A stretch of 64,000 nucleotides of DNA from positions 467,892-531,891 of the forward strand of contig NZ_SLWA01000001.1 in NCBI RefSeq assembly GCF_004345565.1. Reading direction: 5' to 3'. Of this stretch, positions 60,201-64,000 are shown in pieces (within the stretch, counting starts at the first letter, position 1; each line of letters starts with the position of its first letter). Source of the DNA: Flavobacterium circumlabens. GTDB taxonomy: Bacteria; Bacteroidota; Bacteroidia; Flavobacteriales; Flavobacteriaceae. The notes beneath the pieces are model-generated. The model did no database searches, was not told the DNA's origin, and saw only the letters and a list, made by a program, of their open reading frames with translations. A program made the position numbers and the translations under genes.

Positions 60201-61735
60201 CGACCACGGCCAATTGGTGTCGCCTGTTTTTCTCCGTCTTTTACACACAATAAAATGTCGTGTGCATTGGCATCTTCTTTATTTAAATAATAGGTATTGT
60301 TTGTGGCAATTAACTTGACATTGTGCTTCTGAGAAAATTCAATCAGGGTTTTATTGACACGATTCTCATCTTCCTGATTGTGGCGCATGACTTCAAGATA
60401 AAAGTCATCGCCAAATTGCTCTTTCCACCAAATTAAGGCTTCTTCGGCCTGATTTTCACCGACGTTCAGGATTTTACTCTGGATTTCTCCGTATAAATTC
60501 CCGGACAAAACCATGATATCCTCTTTATATTTTTCTACGATCGCGCGGTCAATTCTCGGAACATAATAAAATCCGTCCGTAAACGCAATCGACGACATTT
60601 TGGCCAGATTATGATAACCGTTTTTGTTTTTAGCAAGCAATACAACCTGATTACCGTTGTCTTTTTTACTTTTATCCAAATGGTTGTCGCAAACATTAAA
60701 TTCACAACCCACGATTGGTTTCATCTCCGTTTCTGTTGGCTCTTCTCCAGCTTCAGCCAAAGCTTTATTTTTCGCAGAAGCTGCTTTGTTGTGATTCATA
60801 ACAGCGCTCACAAAGTGAAAAGCCCCCATCATGTTTCCTGTATCGGTCATTGCCACGGCCGGCATTCCGTTTTTGGCTGTAGCCGAAACAATATTGGCAA
60901 TTCCTATAGTAGATTGTAAAACCGAAAACTGGGTGTGATTGTGTAAATGCGCATATTTTGCCGCTTTAAAATCTGCTCTGTCAGAATCTGAAACTACCGT
61001 TTGTTTATCATCTGATTCTAAAGCTCTTAATTGCTCCCTGATTTTATCAGATGCTGCTTTTAAGTTGATGTGTTTCAGACCAATTAACGGAAATTCTTGT
61101 GGGTTTCTATTTTGGAATTCCTTAAAATAATCCTTCGGAACATCCAGTTCTTCTTTGGTAAAAACCTCTCTTCTTATTAATTCCAGGAAACAACGCGTAG
61201 TTGCCTCAACGTCGGCAGTTGCGTTGTGTGCTTCTGCAAACGGTTTATTAAAAAGATAACTATGTAATTCTGTCAGGGTTGGTAACTTAAACCTTCCTCC
61301 ACGACCTCCGGGAAGCTGCAGTAAAGAAGCAGTAACCTCTGTACAAGTATCCAGAACCGGCATTGAAGCCATTGGAGAATCAACTCCCAATCTATGGAAT
61401 TCGGCTCCCATAATGTTAACGTCGAAACCTAAATTCTGTCCGACAATAAATTTGGTTTTGCCTAAAACAATATTGAATTTCTCCAAAACTTCGGCCAGCG
61501 TAATTCCATCGGCTTCTGCAAGCTCAGTCGAGATTCCGTGAATACGTTCTGCATCATATGGAATGTTGAATCCGTCCGGTTTTACCAAATAATCCTGATG
61601 TTCGATCAATTGCCCCATTTCGTCATGCAGCTGCCATGCGATCTGTATACAGCGAGGCCAGTTATCAGAATCGGTTATGGGAGCATCCCAGCGTTTTGGT
61701 AATCCGGTTGTTTCGGTATCGAATATTAAATACAT
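57197..61735 (-). CDS. dnaE: DNA polymerase III alpha subunit with N-terminal exonuclease
   Basis: A 1512-aa replicative polymerase. Residues 1-180 form a DnaQ-like 3'-5' exonuclease (LIFDTETTGLPKRW, then FIVGQNLGFDVNIM and HNATADVEATTRC). A PHP domain (around residue 265, AHLHNHTQFS), the polymerase core with catalytic Asp near 690 (PDIDIDFDD), helix-hairpin and an OB-fold follow. Fusing the proofreading domain to DnaE is a Bacteroidota trait. The frame opens at 61750 but Met at 61735 (MYLIFDTET) is the likely start. Monocistronic. Confidence 0.95.
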   Translation of the reverse strand: MYLIFDTETTGLPKRWDAPITDSDNWPRCIQIAWQLHDEMGQLIEHQDYLVKPDGFNIPYDAERIHGISTELAEADGITLAEVLEKFNIVLGKTKFIVGQNLGFDVNIMGAEFHRLGVDSPMASMPVLDTCTEVTASLLQLPGGRGGRFKLPTLTELHSYLFNKPFAEAHNATADVEATTRCFLELIRREVFTKEELDVPKDYFKEFQNRNPQEFPLIGLKHINLKAASDKIREQLRALESDDKQTVVSDSDRADFKAAKYAHLHNHTQFSVLQSTIGIANIVSATAKNGMPAVAMTDTGNMMGAFHFVSAVMNHNKAASAKNKALAEAGEEPTETEMKPIVGCEFNVCDNHLDKSKKDNGNQVVLLAKNKNGYHNLAKMSSIAFTDGFYYVPRIDRAIVEKYKEDIMVLSGNLYGEIQSKILNVGENQAEEALIWWKEQFGDDFYLEVMRHNQEDENRVNKTLIEFSQKHNVKLIATNNTYYLNKEDANAHDILLCVKDGEKQATPIGRGRGYRYGLPNQEYYFKSQEEMKKLFADLPDAIINIQEIVDKVEIYSLYRDVLLPKFDIPEEFVVPEDEADGGVRGENKYLRHLTMVGAKKRYGEITESIQERLDFELLTISNSGYPGYFLIVQDFIAEARNMDVSVGPGRGSAAGSAVAYCLGITNIDPIKYDLLFERFLNPDRVSMPDIDIDFDDEGRGRVMDYVINKYGKNQVAQIITYGKMATKSAIRDTARVLDLPLFEADRIAKLIPAMMPSKWNLARFISENEDEVKKALRSDEFDNVKELIAIANEDDLAGETIQQAKILEGSMRNTGIHACGVIITPSDITNFVPVTTAKDSDLYVTQFDNSVAESAGLLKMDFLGLKTLTLIKDTVKLVKYRNGIDLDPDTFPIDDVETYALFQRGETVGIFQYESPGMQKYMKDLKPTVFGDLIAMNALYRPGPLEYIPSFVRRKNGEEEIKYDLDACEEYLGETYGITVYQEQVMLLSQSLADFTKGEADVLRKAMGKKQKDVLDKMKPKFVEQAAKKGHDAKILEKIWKDWEAFASYAFNKSHSTCYAWIAYQTAYLKAHYPAEYMAAVLSNNMNDIKQVSFFMEECKRMGLQVLGPDVNESFYKFTVNDEYAVRFGMGAIKGVGSGAVATIVENRKEGKYKSIFDLAKRIDLRAANKKAIENLALAGGFDSFEGTTRAQYFHDDGDGITFYEKAIRYGSKFQENENSSQVSLFGESSEVQIAEPVVPPCEDWSTMEKLAKEKEVVGIYISGHPLDDFRFEMKYFCNARLEALKSMNEYVGKNLNFAGIINNVQHRVAKNGKGWAVFNLEGYDESYEFKIFGEEYLKFRHFLIQNNFAFLKIVIKDGWVNHDTGKKSDPRMQFVEIRQLQDILEAFAKKLVLLLNIKDLQTEFIHKLSHLFNENKGDNTVTFEIMELENIKRLVAVETPTDFEGTDDAVFEQENDSDDTPLEETKIQEVNEVEEIKVVTKLTMPSRRLKIKISTELLQELEKMQVNFKLN

Positions 61736-61958
61736 AAGTTTAAATAGCAAAAATTAAATTCCAATCTTCCCCATATAAATATCTGATTATATGGATTATA
61801 AAAAATTGCCTTATAGAAAATGGAGGGAGTTCAAATTTACACTTTTTTTGGAGAAATAACGAGGCGAAAGTTGTTAACAAAAGTAGCTTCGGAAATTTAT
61901 TGATTAATTAAAAAAAACTCTTAGTACAATAAAAAATTACAACTTCAAATTATTAAAT

Positions 61959-61966
61959 TATATTTG
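61959..61966 (+). promoter_or_regulatory. -7 element of the adhesin-like gene
   Basis: TATATTTG at 61959-61966, 21 bp before the start codon. No clear -33. The 252-bp gap 61736-61987 otherwise holds A/T-rich sequence. Confidence 0.5.
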
Positions 61967-61987
61967 GCAACTATAAGAAAACTTTGC

Positions 61988-64000
61988 ATGTTAAAAAAAC
62001 TACTTTTTTTATTCTCCTTCTTTTTTTCACACTTTCTTTTTTCTCAGTGCCCATCAGGGAATATTGCGTTCATTCAGCAGTCAGATGTTAACAATTTTGT
62101 TTCTTCATATCCCAATTGCGAAGTTATCTCAGGAAATTTATACATTTCCGGAGATGTCAGCGACATTTCAAAACTCACTTCAATTAAAAGTATTGAAGGT
62201 GATTTAATGGTTAATTCTTATAAGATTACTGACGTTTCTAATTTTTTAGATTTAGAATTTGTTGGTGGGAATTTAATAATTACAAACACATTAATTAAAA
62301 ACTTAATTGGATTCAGTAAAATAAAATCAATAAACGGGAGTTTGAATATTTATCAAAATAGCCGAAATCCATTAGAAACAATTAACGCTTTTGAAAATTT
62401 GGAAATTATCAAAGGAGACTTTCAAATCTACGAGCCGAGCTTACAAACGATTACCGGTTTTGATAAACTAATTGAAATTACCAGCAACTTAATATTAAGC
62501 GATAACTCACGCTTAACTCAGGTTCCCAGTTTTAATTCATTAAAAATAATCGGTGGAGATCTTTCAATAACAAATACCTACGCATCCGTTTTGGAGAATA
62601 TTAATAGCTTTAATACTTTAGAAACAATTGGTAACGATTTTAAAATTGCTTCTCCTTCCTTAGTCTCTATTGATGGATTTAAAAATTTAAAGAAAATCAA
62701 CAGATTTTTTCAAATATCACCTTCCGGTTTTAGATCTCCAATATTAAAAACAATTCCAGACTTTGAGAACTTAGAAATTATAGGTGGAGGATTTGAAATT
62801 ACAGAAACAGAAATAATTAAACTACCTGGTTTTAACAAATTAAAATCGATTGGCGGATGGTTCATGATAAGACATAACAGCAGTCTGGAGTCAATTGAAG
62901 GCATGAATAATCTTAAATCAATAGCCGGAGTTATAGATATTGGAATTAATGAAAAACTAGAAAACATTAAAGGATTAAAAAATTTAGCCGAATCTGGAGC
63001 TCTTCTTATTGGAGGCAATCCGTCTTTAAAAACACTGGAAGGACTTCAATCTTTAATAAGGGTAGGAGAGTACTATTCATCAAATGATGTATCAATCAAA
63101 ATCAATTATAATCTATCCCTTACCGATTGTTCTGCTATTTGTAATTTATTATCCTCACCTCTCAAAAATGGCCTCACAGAAATTATGGGAAATCCATCAA
63201 AATGTAGCAATAAAAGTGAAGTAGAACAAGAATGCATTCCAGATTTTGACAGAGATGGTATTCTTGACGATGTTGATCTTGACGATGATAATGATGGTAT
63301 TCTGGATATCGTAGAAAATAATGGAATCCAAAACAGAGATAGTGATGGAGACGGATTTTCAGACTTACGAGATTTAGATAGCGATAACGATGGCTGTTTC
63401 GATGTCATTGAAGCTGGTTTTGAAGATAATGATGGAGATGGTTTTTTAGGAAATTTACCATACAGCGTTGATGCAAACGGACTTGTTACATCCGTTGTAA
63501 ACGGCTATACTACTCCTTTAGACGACAATAACGATGGTGTTTTTGATTTTCAAATTACTAATATACTAAGTGCCGGTAAAAATGGGCTTTTACATATTTG
63601 CACTAGTGAAAGTCCTGTAGATTTATTTAATTATTTAACTGAAACTCCAAACAGAGGAGGAATATGGAATCCTGTTTTACCCACGGGAAACGGAATTTTT
63701 AATCCCGCAACAGATGCGCCTGGAGTTTATACCTATATCGTTACTAATGGCAGATGCGGCACTAAAAGCTCTCAAGTAGAGGTTTTTACCGGATTGTTAC
63801 CGAATACCGGAGAAGACAACCATTTGTCTATTTGTATCAATAGCGGGGCTGTAGACCTCTTTACTGTTTTAAAAGGAAGACCTGATGCCGGAGGAATATG
63901 GACTCCTACATTATCAAGCGGGACTGGTGTTTTTGATCCTAAAAAAGATTCTGCCGGCGTTTACAAATACACTTTAACTAATCAATCTTGCCCAAGTGAC
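61988..64000 (+). CDS. Secreted adhesin-like protein, cut by the window end
   Basis: 671 codons are seen and the frame is open to the last base, so the 3' end is missing. It starts with a signal peptide (MLKKLLFLFSFFFSHFLFSQ). A receptor-L-domain-like solenoid (about 35-410) follows, with 20-odd-residue units such as IKSIEGDLMVN, LEFVGGNLIITN and LKIIGGDLSITN. Then come thrombospondin type 3 calcium-binding repeats (about 418-480, DRDGILDDVDLDDDNDG), and then ~78-residue repeats with CTSESPVDLF and CINSGAVDLF at about 537 and 615, each with a GGIWxP segment. This is the build of large type IX-secreted adhesins or gliding-associated proteins; a C-terminal sorting domain would lie outside the window. 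Confidence 0.85.
   Translation, partial: MLKKLLFLFSFFFSHFLFSQCPSGNIAFIQQSDVNNFVSSYPNCEVISGNLYISGDVSDISKLTSIKSIEGDLMVNSYKITDVSNFLDLEFVGGNLIITNTLIKNLIGFSKIKSINGSLNIYQNSRNPLETINAFENLEIIKGDFQIYEPSLQTITGFDKLIEITSNLILSDNSRLTQVPSFNSLKIIGGDLSITNTYASVLENINSFNTLETIGNDFKIASPSLVSIDGFKNLKKINRFFQISPSGFRSPILKTIPDFENLEIIGGGFEITETEIIKLPGFNKLKSIGGWFMIRHNSSLESIEGMNNLKSIAGVIDIGINEKLENIKGLKNLAESGALLIGGNPSLKTLEGLQSLIRVGEYYSSNDVSIKINYNLSLTDCSAICNLLSSPLKNGLTEIMGNPSKCSNKSEVEQECIPDFDRDGILDDVDLDDDNDGILDIVENNGIQNRDSDGDGFSDLRDLDSDNDGCFDVIEAGFEDNDGDGFLGNLPYSVDANGLVTSVVNGYTTPLDDNNDGVFDFQITNILSAGKNGLLHICTSESPVDLFNYLTETPNRGGIWNPVLPTGNGIFNPATDAPGVYTYIVTNGRCGTKSSQVEVFTGLLPNTGEDNHLSICINSGAVDLFTVLKGRPDAGGIWTPTLSSGTGVFDPKKDSAGVYKYTLTNQSCPSD

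Noticed and set aside
1..64000. rRNA operon or replication origin
   Set aside because: No rRNA-like sequence is seen. dnaE is present, but dnaA and DnaA-box clusters are not.

Overview
This window looks like a chromosomal segment of a Flavobacterium-type member of the Bacteroidota. It is A/T-rich and lacks Shine-Dalgarno leaders. Many genes are preceded by the Bacteroidota housekeeping promoter (-33 TTG, -7 TAnnTTTG). It carries a MurF-alanine racemase fusion and a DnaE with an N-terminal exonuclease domain, both typical of the group, and its intergenic spaces hold the modular hairpin repeats common in flavobacterial genomes. The organism name is inference; no 16S gene is present.

Layout. 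1-2.6 kb: end of a mobile element (tyrosine integrase, excisionase-like protein, a small partner gene and two 11-bp-phased iteron arrays). 2.8-5.4 kb: small accessory genes, namely a 49-aa zinc-ribbon membrane protein, a 77-codon gene broken by one stop, an XRE regulator with a palindromic operator, a YcxB-like protein, a SnoaL-like protein and a frameshifted methionine aminopeptidase. 5.5-10.7 kb: tripartite drug-efflux operon (TolC, HlyD, MFS) with an AraC-type regulator. 10.9-11.6 kb: two identical tRNA-Asp(GTC) genes and what looks like the relic of a third. 11.6-20.1 kb: DUF58 protein, two lipoproteins, a LytTR response regulator with a TPR histidine kinase, thioredoxin and an AsmA-like protein. 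20.3-23.5 kb: an A/T-rich accessory island with a DUF3037/HipA-like kinase pair, a divergent HNH endonuclease, a strange ACAAC/GTTG-rich spacer, and a 40-aa/77-aa overlapping gene pair paralogous to the broken gene at 3.1 kb.

23.7-29.4 kb: HPF-like protein, a triple-repeat lipoprotein, ammonium transporter, TrmB, a LysE-type exporter and an alkyltransferase-like protein. 29.4-37.3 kb: a MITE-like inverted repeat, then an NtrC-type two-component system divergent from a MacB-type ABC exporter; the shared intergenic region has a near-consensus sigma-54 promoter and two palindromic activator sites. 37.4-39.0 kb: frameshifted L,D-transpeptidase. 39.4-42.0 kb: Fe-S cluster genes (Mrp, NifU-like, ferredoxin). 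42.2-43.7 kb: two A/T-rich genes resembling immunity/accessory proteins. 43.8-49.4 kb: Asd, MscL, MurF-Alr, a membrane protein and an outer-membrane barrel. 49.6-52.3 kb: His/Cys-rich small protein and a TonB receptor interrupted by one stop. 52.5-61.7 kb: prolyl oligopeptidase, Gfo/Idh/MocA oxidoreductase, outer-membrane barrel, DnaE. 61.99 kb to the end: the 5' part of a large secreted adhesin-like protein, cut by the window.

Four genes are each broken by a single-nucleotide lesion (two homopolymer slips, two TAA stops), so either assembly error or ongoing decay has to be settled before calling them inactive. The most interesting regulatory architecture is the sigma-54-controlled ABC exporter; the most system-like accessory locus is the HipA-like/DUF3037/HNH island together with the small overlapping genes beside it.
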